A stretch of 64,000 nt of DNA from JAEUIE01 sp047602475. GTDB taxonomy: Bacteria; Planctomycetota; Planctomycetia; Gemmatales; HRBIN36. Position 1 is the stretch's first letter. Each line of letters starts with the position of its first letter. The stretch is from contig JASGHE010000003.1 of the NCBI GenBank assembly GCA_047602475.1, positions 124,001-188,000 of the forward strand, given 5' to 3'. This document shows, in pieces, positions 7,774-16,374 of this stretch. A program made the translations under genes and the position numbers. The notes under the pieces were generated by a model. The model saw nothing but the letters and a program-made list of their open reading frames with translations. It was not told the origin of the DNA and made no database searches.

Positions 7774-9072
7774 TTGTACGGTAGGTTTGCCCTTCAAAGC
7801 AGATTAGCTCGGTTCAGACATGTCAGACCTGCTTCAATAGAATCCCATCGGAGTAATGTCGCCGCTTTACTGCGCCAACATAAGGCAGATGTCCAGTCAC
7901 TTGTTGAAAGCAGAACTGATCAAAATCAATTCTATGCCAAGTTGCATGATCGCATTGCCGACTATCGCATGCTTCGCTCGGCTTGGGACTGGCTTAGTAC
8001 CTACGGTGGCAAGAGTCCTGGCCCTAACGGTCTTACATACGAAGATATAGAGGAGCCCAATCTTTCCCTTCTCTTACGAGAACTCAGCAAGAGCCTTAAA
8101 CAGGAAAAATACTCATCAAGACCAGGAAGACGGTTTCCCGTCAGCAAAGGGCCAGGGCGTGGCTATCGAATATTAGAAAGGCAGAACATCGAGGACCGCG
8201 TTGTCAGCAAAGCAATACTATTGGTCATTGGGCCTTTGCTGGATCATCAGTTCTTGCCCTGCTCCTGGGGGTTCAGACCCCACTTAGATCGTGAAGACGC
8301 ATTGAACCAGGCGTTTTCCTTTGCGAGGCAAGAGAACCGTCAAGTCTGGGTAGGCGAAGACATCTCGAATGCTTATCCCTCGATCCCGCGAAATCGGTTG
8401 CTTGATGTTGTAGCGAGCTACTTGCCCAACCCAAAGGTGGTTAATCTCATTCGACATTGTCTACAGAATAATTCAGATATGCATGGGATCAGCCAGGGTG
8501 CTCCCCTCTCGCCACTATTATTGAACCTTTACCTCCATCATTTCTTAGACCGTCACTGGGTGCAAAGGTATCCGAATATTCCTCTCATTCGTTATGTCGA
8601 CGACATTCTCTTGCTTTGCCGTTGCCAAAGTGAAGCTGAGGAGGCCCACATGGCGCTTTCAGAACTATTAGGTCCGTCAAACATGCACCTCAAAAAAGGA
8701 AGATGTGATTCAATTGTAGATCTACGCGAGAATCGACCTATCGATTGGCTTGGTTATCAGATTCGATTTCAGGCAGAGCTGGAGCAACTTCATGTGGGTG
8801 TCAGTTCTGAGGGCTGGCACGATCTGGCAGCGCGTTTAGAACTATGCCACACAAAACCATTTGCTTCGTTATGCACAACTCGTTTGATAACTGGATGGAT
8901 TGATCAGGCTGGAGCCTGTTATGAAGCTCCGCCTGGAGGGCCGGCGTTGATACGACGAATAAGAACAATCGCAGAGGAGCGGGGATTTCAAGAAATACCA
9001 ACCGAATTTGAGTTGTTGGCTCGTTGGCAAAGGGCACATCAACGATGGGTCAATAAGAATCGGGGCATTTGA
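7774..9072 (+). CDS. reverse transcriptase, group II-like, without maturase or endonuclease domain
   Basis: This 432-residue protein starts at TTG 7774, fixed by GGAGGTG six bases upstream. Fingers and palm motifs run in order: KSPGPNGLTYEDI (80-92), GRRFPVSKGPGRGYRIL (118-134), SWGFRPHLDREDAL (164-177), motif A GEDISNAYPSI (194-204), GISQGAPLSPLLLNLYL (238-254), the catalytic YVDD (274-277), KKGR (307-310) and DWLGYQI (324-330). The Leu in QGAPLSP points to the group II/G2L side rather than retrons, which usually have Thr there. After the thumb, about 100 residues (GWIDQAGACYEAPPGG, FELLARWQRAHQRW) match no maturase X, D or HNH domain I know. Both catalytic Asp of YVDD and the Asp of motif A are present, so it should be active. 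I infer a partnership with the structured leader. Confidence 0.85.
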   Translation: MYGRFALQSRLARFRHVRPASIESHRSNVAALLRQHKADVQSLVESRTDQNQFYAKLHDRIADYRMLRSAWDWLSTYGGKSPGPNGLTYEDIEEPNLSLLLRELSKSLKQEKYSSRPGRRFPVSKGPGRGYRILERQNIEDRVVSKAILLVIGPLLDHQFLPCSWGFRPHLDREDALNQAFSFARQENRQVWVGEDISNAYPSIPRNRLLDVVASYLPNPKVVNLIRHCLQNNSDMHGISQGAPLSPLLLNLYLHHFLDRHWVQRYPNIPLIRYVDDILLLCRCQSEAEEAHMALSELLGPSNMHLKKGRCDSIVDLRENRPIDWLGYQIRFQAELEQLHVGVSSEGWHDLAARLELCHTKPFASLCTTRLITGWIDQAGACYEAPPGGPALIRRIRTIAEERGFQEIPTEFELLARWQRAHQRWVNKNRGI

Positions 9073-9139
9073 TTTTGTTTATCAGAATGGCTTTTCTGAG
9101 TTTCTATTGAGAGGATTGAATGCAGTTGAAAGAGGCCGT

Positions 9140-10195
9140 TCAATCTCGATATACGTGCCCTAGGTCTCGTAACTCGACCTGATCGGTACGGACTGGTTCA
9201 ACGGTACCGACGTCATCAATGTTCTCTAAATCGATCAAGGCATCAACTGTTCTGAGGTACCTAGAAAAAGTCTGTACACTGGGCAGCCTATAGCCGGATG
9301 GGCAACCGTTCTCCTGCAACCAATTGTGAGCCTCTTCGGAGCTAAGCTGCTGACGAGTCTCAGTCCTAGCGAACAAACGAGCCAAGTAAGCATTCCTTTC
9401 ACAACGTTCGCACGCGCTAATGATGATGCGAATTCTATTCTCGACAAGTGTATGTGGACTTAGCAGGGTGAATATTTGTGTAACGGCTGCGTCGACCTTT
9501 TCATGGCGTCGATGGGCTGATTCCGCCAGAAAATCCGTACTTAAGCTGTTAACTATTTGGGGAGAAAGGTTCAAAGCATAGACGAACCTGAGTAGTACTT
9601 GGCAATGTATGTCCCAGTCAATGTACTGCGATCCAGGCAATACAAGTTCACCTAAATACGGGTCCCGGTCGCAGGGTCTGATCAACTGATCCAAATGGTA
9701 CCCAAGGTCGTATGCATGATTAGATACTGTTGTATGCATCGGATGTGACCTGAGGTTGTCCATCAATGAGCTTATCGATTCACTAACAATGCCAAAATGA
9801 TTTGAAATCCGAGAAACTGTTGCACAATCTCCTAATTGACACTCAGCTAACAGCTCGCCGTAGAATTCACTTGCAGATTCAGATCCCAGGACATCAAGAA
9901 TCAACCGAATCCAATGACTTACTTGAGCCCTCCAACTTCGATCCTGTTCGCGATCAAAGCACAATCTGAGAATCGCAAACAACTCATCGCGGCAATCCTC
10001 AACTTCTCGATGGTACTCATTTCGAAAAGAGAACAGATACTGGTTCATCAACCATCGCATTCGGTTCGCCAGGCCACCCAATGCAAAAGATAATGACTTG
10101 TTATCTTCTCTCACTCGTGACAGTACTTCATAAAACGCCATGCTACTGCGAACTAAAGTCATGGGGGGAGATGTATCTACAGGGCCTGCTGACAT
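9140..10195 (-). CDS. unknown 351-residue protein convergent with the reverse transcriptase
   Basis: ATG at 10195, stop at 9140; its 3' end lies 67 bases from that of the reverse transcriptase. It is mostly helical, without signal peptide or membrane segment. Hydrophobic-Arg rich helices (LANRMRWLMNQYLFSF, WIRLILDVLG) fill the first third. A His/Cys-containing middle (HAYDLGYHLDQLIRPCDRD) follows. The C-terminal region SSEEAHNWLQENGCPSGYRLPSVQTFSRYLRTVDALI could form a winged helix. I do not recognise the family. Its place between the reverse transcriptase and the integrase makes it accessory cargo, possibly an effector or a partner of the reverse transcriptase. Confidence 0.6.
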   Translation of the reverse strand: MSAGPVDTSPPMTLVRSSMAFYEVLSRVREDNKSLSFALGGLANRMRWLMNQYLFSFRNEYHREVEDCRDELFAILRLCFDREQDRSWRAQVSHWIRLILDVLGSESASEFYGELLAECQLGDCATVSRISNHFGIVSESISSLMDNLRSHPMHTTVSNHAYDLGYHLDQLIRPCDRDPYLGELVLPGSQYIDWDIHCQVLLRFVYALNLSPQIVNSLSTDFLAESAHRRHEKVDAAVTQIFTLLSPHTLVENRIRIIISACERCERNAYLARLFARTETRQQLSSEEAHNWLQENGCPSGYRLPSVQTFSRYLRTVDALIDLENIDDVGTVEPVRTDQVELRDLGHVYRD

Positions 10196-10585
10196 TTCTT
10201 ACTCCAGTTAATTCAGATTCCGTCTGAGTAGTCCAAGTACAAGCATCCTACAAACCATTGAAAGCAGTCCAACCTTTCGCATTTGTAAAGGAGAAATTTT
10301 GTTGTGATTCGGATGGGTGTCTCGTGATTTAGACGCTACGTTTAACCTTACTCTATAATCAACATTTCTAGCAAACTGAGGATCCTGTTCAACATGGGCA
10401 TTGTGGCATGTCTCCCTAAGAGGAATTGGGCTCCGTGGATTTCACTCATGGCTTAAGTACTGCCCCAACCTTAACTGAGAGCCCTTGTCGCTTCTCAAGA
10501 AGCGAGCTGCCTACCTGCAAAAGGAAGTTCGCAACTGATCTAGATGTGCGAAAGTTCGCAAGCAGCATAGGAATCATAATTAATT
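10196..10585. other. 390-bp gap with direct and inverted repeats near the integrase end
   Basis: No gene is seen. AAGTTCGCAA occurs at 10525-10534 and 10552-10561, and TTCGCA/TGCGAA (10528-10533, 10547-10552) is inverted between them. A perfect hairpin TCGCTTCT-CA-AGAAGCGA lies at 10488-10505. Such short repeats suit arm-type binding sites of an integrase or excisionase, or an operator for the gene at 9140-10195. Confidence 0.4.
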
Positions 10586-11776
10586 CTACCCCATCTCCTT
10601 CATGACGTTGCATGCTTGGGTAGCATCCTGCTGTGCATATATTTCGGTGACACTCAGGTGTTGTTGTCCCAACACAGCTCGGGCAGCCTCGATTCCATGA
10701 CTTCTTCGAATCTCAGTTGCAAGAGCATGTCTCAATTGATGGGGAAACCAATGTGGTACCTTGGCACGCTCAGCAGCAAAACGCACAGCACGATAATACG
10801 ACTTAGGGCCATAAGAGTTCTTGAAACGATCGCTGAGCTTATGCTTCGCTCGTGACACCTGGGAAGGCTGAACCCTGGTTTTGCGAGAGCGACGGAGCTC
10901 GCGATAGCGATAGGCCATTGATCTTCTAGGGCTGAAGACTGTTTCATCTGGCTTACAATCCTCGAGATAAGGTTTAAGAACTTCTTGTGCCTTCTTTCCG
11001 ATGGGGACAATTCGCTCGTAGTCAAGATACCCCGTCTTGTGGTGTACAGGTCGGTACTGCCAGATCTCCCCAGTACGCTCAATGTCACATGGTCGCATCG
11101 TGCAGACCTCTCCTGATCTGGCTCCTGTATAGCGTTGAAAGCGGATCATTCCTGCAACATGGTAACTAACAAACTGCAACGTCTTCTCGACAATGTCGTC
11201 TGGCACAGGAAGTACTTTCCTACTCTCCTTGGCGTTGGAGCGACCTTTCCTTAATCCTTCAACAGTCATAATCGCCTGATGCACCGTGACTGGTATCAGC
11301 TCGTTGCTAGTGGCCCACTTGAAGAGACGGCGAATGATATCCACGCGAGAATTGACTGATCTTCGTGAAAGGGTTTCGGCAAGATGAGATTGGATCGCTT
11401 TTAGTGCCAGTGGGCCGAACCGATTAGCTCGTGTCAGTCCGTACATGAGACGCAACCCGCGCAGAGCCAATTTGATCTTTACTATTTCAGAAGGTGATCT
11501 CTGGTAGTAGGTCTCACAGTGCTTGAGATAGCCCAGTATCAGTTCGTTAACTGAGGGATCATTATTAAGTAACTGGATAGCAACTGGGCTTGGCTGAGAC
11601 TTGGCAATAGGTAGAGAACCACGCTGCAACCATTCAGCGATTGTCCGTTTGTAATTCGTCTGACTTTCAGGAGTCCCGTGCAGGCCGAGGTAGTGATCTT
11701 TCCCATTCAGCGTGACCACGGCCTGACAGGTTGGTTTATGGAGGCGATAGGAAGGTATTCTTTGAGCTTGTTTCAT
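10586..11776 (-). CDS. tyrosine recombinase (phage-type integrase)
   Basis: This 396-residue protein has an N-terminal core-binding domain (about 75-190, SVNELILGYLKHCETYY...). The catalytic domain shows the first Arg in TGARSGEVCTM (about 225), the beta-hairpin Lys in HHKTGYLDYE, HQLRHALAT with the His-x-x-Arg pair, LGQQHLSVTEIY with the last His, and the tyrosine nucleophile in EIYAQQD. All active-site residues are present. It is transcribed leftward from next to the 3' end of tRNA-Thr, the classic arrangement for an integrase that uses the tRNA gene as attachment site. It most likely mobilises the DNA to its left. Confidence 0.9.
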   Translation of the reverse strand: MKQAQRIPSYRLHKPTCQAVVTLNGKDHYLGLHGTPESQTNYKRTIAEWLQRGSLPIAKSQPSPVAIQLLNNDPSVNELILGYLKHCETYYQRSPSEIVKIKLALRGLRLMYGLTRANRFGPLALKAIQSHLAETLSRRSVNSRVDIIRRLFKWATSNELIPVTVHQAIMTVEGLRKGRSNAKESRKVLPVPDDIVEKTLQFVSYHVAGMIRFQRYTGARSGEVCTMRPCDIERTGEIWQYRPVHHKTGYLDYERIVPIGKKAQEVLKPYLEDCKPDETVFSPRRSMAYRYRELRRSRKTRVQPSQVSRAKHKLSDRFKNSYGPKSYYRAVRFAAERAKVPHWFPHQLRHALATEIRRSHGIEAARAVLGQQHLSVTEIYAQQDATQACNVMKEMG

Positions 11777-11803
11777 GGCTAAGATGCGTCCTTAGAACCA
11801 AAT

Positions 11804-11859
11804 CCGGTAGTACTACCGGGTATTGGAGGTCTTCAGGCCGCACTCTCGACCATCGAGAG
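11804..11859. promoter_or_regulatory. two perfect palindromes between the integrase and tRNA-Thr
   Basis: CCGGTAGTACTACCGG (11804-11819) is a 16-bp perfect palindrome, and CTCTCGA-CCA-TCGAGAG (11843-11859) is a perfect inverted repeat. Both are just upstream of the integrase start at 11776. They may be operator, promoter-proximal or recombination sites. I found no second copy of this stretch or of the tRNA 3' end further left, so the att core is not defined. Confidence 0.4.
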
Positions 11860-11898
11860 GTAAGTGGAAATACTTTCGGCGTAACGAGTTACGGAGAA

Positions 11899-11970
11899 AG
11901 CCGCCCGTGGGATTTGAACCCACGACCCCCGCTTTACGAAAGCGGTGCTCTACCGCTGAGCTAGGGCGGC
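11899..11970 (-). tRNA. tRNA-Thr (CGU)
   Basis: The reverse complement folds as a full cloverleaf with acceptor GCCGCCC/GGGCGGC, D-arm AGCTCAGCGGTAGAGC and T-arm GTGGGTTCAAATCCCAC. The anticodon stem CCGCT/AGCGG holds the loop TTCGTAA, giving anticodon CGT. CCA is not encoded. Its 3' end faces the integrase gene and is the likely integration target. Confidence 0.95.
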
Positions 11971-12065
11971 GTATCTATCAAGACATCTTCAAGTTTACGG
12001 GGTTCGCACTTCACCAGCAATGGTGCCTGGTTCACTTGAGTCGCTTCCTCTTTTTTTGTTCGTGA

Positions 12066-14231
12066 TTATCGTTGGGGAACGATCTGAGGCGTATCCGTCT
12101 CGGAGGGGACCAAGCGAAAGAGAGCTGTTGAATGAGCTTCCATGGAATATACGCTGTGCGACTGGTGTCTTGGCCGGGGTTCCAGCAATCGAGGGTAACG
12201 GGTATCGAGCACCAGCTCCCACTCGTGTTCCGTTCCCGAATCAGGCAAGCGAAAGGGCATTCCAGACTCGACGGCGTTGAACAGCAGCAGCATCGAATCA
12301 TCACGCAGCGGGTGACCGTGATCATCCACTTCGTGGAACTGCTCGCCGTCCATCAGCATACCGAAGCACTTCGTCCAGGGGTTGTTCCAGTCGTCCTGGT
12401 TCAGGGGCACACCGTCCCAGCGCAGCCAGATCAGTCCCGCCTTGCCGTTCCGAACGGGTGAGTTCTGGAAAAAGTGCCGGCGATGAAATGAAGGATGCTG
12501 GTGGTAGAAGTAGTTCAACCCCTTCAGGAAGTTGAGCAGCTCCTGACCCGATTCGCTGAGTTTCCAGTCGAGCCAGGAAAGCGAATTATCCTGGCAGTAA
12601 GCGTTGTTGTTTCCCTGCTGGGTACGGCTGAACTCATCGCCGGCGCAAAGCATCGGAACGCCTTGCGAAAGCATGAGCGTGACAAGAAAGTTACGCTCCA
12701 TCTTTTCCCGTAGGGCTTGAACTTCCGGCGGTGCAAGCAGTCCTTCGACCCCGGCATTCCACGAAAAGTTGGCGTTGTTGCCGTCCCGGTTCTGTTCGCC
12801 GTTGGCTTCGTTGTGTTTCTGGTTGAACGAGACCAGATCGTGCAGGGTGAAGCCGTCATGGCAGGTCACGAAATTGACACTGGCATAGGGCCGCTTGCCA
12901 TGCGCTTCATACAGGTCGCTGGAACCGGTAAGGCGATGCGCCAATTCAGGCACCTGGCCTGGATCGCCACGCCAGAATCGCCGGACGCAGTCACGATACT
13001 TCCCGTTCCACTCCCCCCAGAGATTCGGAAAGCCGCCTACCTGGTAGCCATCCGCGCCCAGATCCCAGGGCTCGGCGATGAGCTTGACCTGAGAAATGAC
13101 CGGATCCTGCAGGATAATGTCAAAGAAAGTGCTCAGACGACTGAACTCCGATAGGCCGCGAGCCAGGGCAGGGGCCAAATCGAAGCGAAAGCCATCCACG
13201 TGCATCTCGGTAATCCAGTAACGCAAGCTGTCCATGACCAGTTGCATGGTGCGGGGATGTACGAGATTAGGCGTGTTGCCACAGCCGGAGTAATCGAGGT
13301 ACTTGCGAGGATCCTCCGGTTTCAGTCGATAATAGCTGGCGTTATCGATCCCTCGAAAGGAGAGGGTGGGGCCAAGCTGGCTGCTCTCGGCGGTGTGGTT
13401 GTAAACAACATCCAGTATGACTTCGATGCCGGCCCTGTGCAGCTCTTTCACCATGTGCTTGAACTCACGCACCTGCTCGCCCTGCCTGCCGCCGCCGTTC
13501 TGGGCATACCGGCCCATCGGGGCGAAGAACCCAATCGTGTTGTAGCCCCAGTAATTCACCAGCCCCCGTTCGATCAGTGCCGGCTCATCGACGAAGTGCT
13601 GGATAGGCAACAGTTCGATGGCGGTCACACCCAGAGACCAGAGATGCTTCATCATCGCCGGATGTGCCAGCCCGGCATAGGTGCCTCGCAACTCCGGTGG
13701 CACTTCCGGATGCTGCTGCGTCAGTCCCTTGACGTGGGCTTCATAGATGACCGTCTGATGCCAGGGGATGCGAAGCGGTTTGTCGTGACCCCAGTCGAAA
13801 AAACCATCGACCACCAGGCATTTGGGCATCGACGACGCACTGTCTTCGATGCTCATCGACAAATCGGCGTCAGGGTGATCTTTGACAAAGCCGTAAAGAG
13901 CCGAGTCATAGGTTACCTCTCCGACGATGGCACGGGCATAGGGATCGAGCAGGAGTTTGTTCGGATTGCATCTCAGACCTTGGAGAGGCTCATACGGCCC
14001 AAATACTCGATAGCCATAGAGTTGCCCCGGCTTGATGCCAGGCAGGTAGATATGCCAGACGTAATCGGTATGCTGCTGAATCGGCAGACGTGCCGACTCG
14101 ACGCCATCACCCGGCTCGTTGAAGAAGCACAAATCGATAGAAGTGGCGCACTCCGAAAAGAGGGCGAAGTTAGTGCCCCATCCATCGTAAGTAGCGCCGA
14201 GCGGATACGGTTTGCCGGGCCAATGTTCCAT
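12066..14231 (-). CDS. glgX: glycogen debranching enzyme GlgX
   Basis: The protein has 721 residues, the usual length for GlgX. The N-terminal carbohydrate-binding fold opens with PYPLGATYDGWGTNFALFSE. The GH13 catalytic barrel shows VILDVVYNHTAES, MHVDGFRFDLA (nucleophile Asp), VKLIAEPWD (acid Glu) and NFVTCHDGFTLHDLV (third acidic residue). The enzyme hydrolyses alpha-1,6 branches of phosphorylase-trimmed glycogen in the cytoplasm. It stands alone here, with no other glg gene in the window. It is intact, and the start at ATG 14231 gives the standard N-terminus. Confidence 0.95.
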   Translation of the reverse strand: MEHWPGKPYPLGATYDGWGTNFALFSECATSIDLCFFNEPGDGVESARLPIQQHTDYVWHIYLPGIKPGQLYGYRVFGPYEPLQGLRCNPNKLLLDPYARAIVGEVTYDSALYGFVKDHPDADLSMSIEDSASSMPKCLVVDGFFDWGHDKPLRIPWHQTVIYEAHVKGLTQQHPEVPPELRGTYAGLAHPAMMKHLWSLGVTAIELLPIQHFVDEPALIERGLVNYWGYNTIGFFAPMGRYAQNGGGRQGEQVREFKHMVKELHRAGIEVILDVVYNHTAESSQLGPTLSFRGIDNASYYRLKPEDPRKYLDYSGCGNTPNLVHPRTMQLVMDSLRYWITEMHVDGFRFDLAPALARGLSEFSRLSTFFDIILQDPVISQVKLIAEPWDLGADGYQVGGFPNLWGEWNGKYRDCVRRFWRGDPGQVPELAHRLTGSSDLYEAHGKRPYASVNFVTCHDGFTLHDLVSFNQKHNEANGEQNRDGNNANFSWNAGVEGLLAPPEVQALREKMERNFLVTLMLSQGVPMLCAGDEFSRTQQGNNNAYCQDNSLSWLDWKLSESGQELLNFLKGLNYFYHQHPSFHRRHFFQNSPVRNGKAGLIWLRWDGVPLNQDDWNNPWTKCFGMLMDGEQFHEVDDHGHPLRDDSMLLLFNAVESGMPFRLPDSGTEHEWELVLDTRYPRLLEPRPRHQSHSVYSMEAHSTALFRLVPSETDTPQIVPQR

Positions 14232-14259
14232 AGGAACTGTTGTAGGTGTTTACAGGCGA

Positions 14260-14286
14260 ACACCCCAGCAAAAGTGGCTGGGGTGT
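14260..14286 (-). terminator. hairpin between the glycine-rich gene and glgX
   Basis: ACACCCCAGC and GCTGGGGTGT form a 10-bp perfect stem with a 7-nt loop, 20 bases past the stop of the leftward gene at 14306. There is no strong T-run. Confidence 0.5.
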
Positions 14287-14305
14287 AGTTGAGAAGACGA
14301 ATAAG

Positions 14306-16166
14306 TTACTTCTTGCCGCCTCCACCTCCGCCACCTCCACGGGAGCCGCCACCACCAAACCCACCGCCTCCCATGCCGCCACGGGATCCACCCATGCTGC
14401 TACCACTAAAACTGCCGCGACTGCCCATGCTGCTCGATCCCATGCTAGGCGGGCTGAAGGAACGAGAGCCGCTGCTCCAATTGCTGCTTCCCAGATTAGG
14501 ATTGCTACTGAAGTTAGGATTGCCGCTGAAGCTCCGTGATCCCTGCAAAGCGCTGCTGTTATTCAGTCCTGAACTGCTGCCCAAACTTCGAGTCATGCCT
14601 GAGGTTGAACCATTGGGCAACACACGGGTCGAATCCATTTTGGAAAAAGAACCGGAAGGTGCCTGGCGGATAGCGTTGTCGATGTTATTGCGCATGGCCA
14701 CATCATGATTGTTCGATGCCAGGCCTGGTCGATTGGAGAAGGTACGGGCCGAATCGAGACTGGTCTTCATGCTGTTGCTGCTGACACTGCTAAGGGCAGC
14801 GGAACGTACATTGGTGCCGACATCGGTCGACTTGGAGGTTAATGACGAAGGAGATGGAAGACGCTGTGCCAACGCCTGGTTCTTCAGAACTTGATTGGCA
14901 GGCTGAACGACGTTCATGCTGCCTGATTGCTTGAGAGCAGTGTTGGCTTGCTGGATGGCCTGACCCTTAGCGATGCTGTCGCCCACTTGTTGCCCCAGCT
15001 TTTCGCCGCCCACTTTGGAGGCAAAGTTCCTGGCGGCATTGATGGTATTGGGGTTGATGTTTGACTTACCATTGGCGAACTGATTACCTGCCAGATGTTG
15101 ACCGGCTCCTGGAATCGCGCCGAAGTTTCGAGCTGCGAACTTGGCCTGGTTCGAGGCGTGCCAGTTTGGATTGTTTCTATTCTGCCAGCAGTAGTGTCGA
15201 TAGCAGGGATTGCAAAAACCACCTCCGCCGCCCCAGCACCAGGGCCGGAACCCCGCGCCCCAGCAAGTCGGTCCCCAGAATCCGCCAAACCAGAAGCTGC
15301 CGCATCCTGGGCCTATGAAGAGCGAATCGTAGAAACCGCCCCAACCCCAACCCCATCCGCCGCCGAAGCCGATGCTGACGCCAAAGGTGGGACAGAACCG
15401 CCAGCCCGCATTGAGCCACAACGGTTGTGTGAAATAGACAGGAGCGAACAACAGACCGCGATCTTCAAACGTGTAGTCCCAGTAGCCGGGCGTGTAGCAA
15501 TAACCACTGCCCGTATAGTTGTACTGTGGAGGCGTCCACATCATGTTCGGCTCGACCTCGCCCCAATAGCCAGGCTGCCAGACATAGTTCTCGTTGCGAT
15601 GAACCCAGTGGCCGGGAATCCAGAGAGCGTTGTTATGGGGAGCAGGTACGTTCGGTCCATTCTCGACCGACTGAGGTGGCTCAGGAAGATCGATGCGACG
15701 GCTGTTTTGGTTCGTCGGTCTCCAGAAGCCGGGGATGTAGCGATGCTGACCGTTTTCAATACGCCATTCACCGGGAGTCCAGGCACGGCCCGGAGGCGTG
15801 TTCCGCCAGAACCCGCTGACCCAGATGAAGTCTTTCTTCTCGATATCCCATTGCCAGTAGCCTGAGATCCATTGCACATTCTCACCCGAAGGTTTCTCAT
15901 CGGGCGGCAATTCTGGTACAGGAGGCGGCGGCGCTTTGTCAGCGAAGCTTCCTTCCTTGCCCCGCACCGGAGCGCCAGGATTGGCGAACGCTTCATGCAC
16001 CGGGCCACGGTTCTCGACCTGAATGCCCTTTTCCGGCTCGTCCTTGCCCGGCATCGGCAGCTTGGGCAGCGGGGGCACTGGCGCAGTCCTGCGCAGTCGT
16101 TACAGTCAACAGGACAGCCGTCCCGGCAACCAGACAGAGCGAAAACAACCAGTGACGCATAGTCAT
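14306..16166 (-). CDS. exported Trp/Gly/Tyr-repeat (YXWXPGYW type) protein, frame broken after the signal peptide
   Basis: The signal peptide starts at ATG 16166 (MTMRHWLFSLCLVAGTAVLL), with GAGGTG upstream. It is in a different frame from the 590-codon body that runs from about 16078 to 14306. The switch lies at a near-perfect 10-bp tandem duplication (GCGCAGTC at 16081-16088 and again at 16091-16098). Removing one unit gives a smooth VTTAPVPPLPKLP. The body has repeats of the form WISGYWQWD, WVSGFWRN, YIPGFWRP, WIPGHWVH and WQPGYWGE, then a Gly/Trp/Cys-rich region, a Ser/Asn-rich stretch and a poly-Gly tail. Such proteins are abundant in planctomycetes and thought to be envelope-associated. 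As it stands, the exported protein would not be made unless frameshifting occurs or the duplication is an artefact. Confidence 0.7.
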
Positions 16167-16374
16167 GAAGAACACCTCAGTAGACACACTACAGTCTAAC
16201 CTCAAGACGGCTGAAGTTCGATCCCTTGCGCACAAAACATCGATCTTGAGGGTAACGGGGAAAGGTCTGAAGCGCAGATTCGATAGGCACGGCATGCCGA
16301 CGATGATGGAAAAAGCAAAATAGTCGCTTGTATTTACCCTCCGAAGGCGTCACTATGTCACCGGAGGATACCCT

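Larger units (their letters stand above)
3756..11898. mobile_element. putative integrative element next to tRNA-Thr
   Basis: A tyrosine integrase beside the tRNA 3' end, an excisionase-like gene, DUF1580, a helicase-like gene, a reverse transcriptase and unknown genes form a block without core genes. Core genes (glgX onward) resume directly beyond the tRNA. The right end is the tRNA. The left end is uncertain: no repeat of the tRNA 3' end was found, and the decayed strip at 0.7-3.4 kb could belong to this or an older insertion. Confidence 0.45.

Noticed and set aside
7378..9072. Diversity-generating retroelement
   Set aside because: No template and variable repeat pair was seen near the enzyme, and no Avd-like gene or C-type lectin target.
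7378..9140. Group II intron around the reverse transcriptase
   Set aside because: No domain V-like GAGC...AAA...GUUC hairpin follows the gene and no maturase X or endonuclease domain is present; a GTGCG at 7614 resembles the intron 5' end but is short enough to be chance.
13200..14288. 362-codon frame antisense to glgX
   Set aside because: Lies wholly over the glgX coding strand and mirrors its codon bias; not a gene.
15095..15865. Antisense frame over the Trp/Gly repeat gene
   Set aside because: Ala/Pro/Arg-rich shadow of a glycine- and tryptophan-rich gene.
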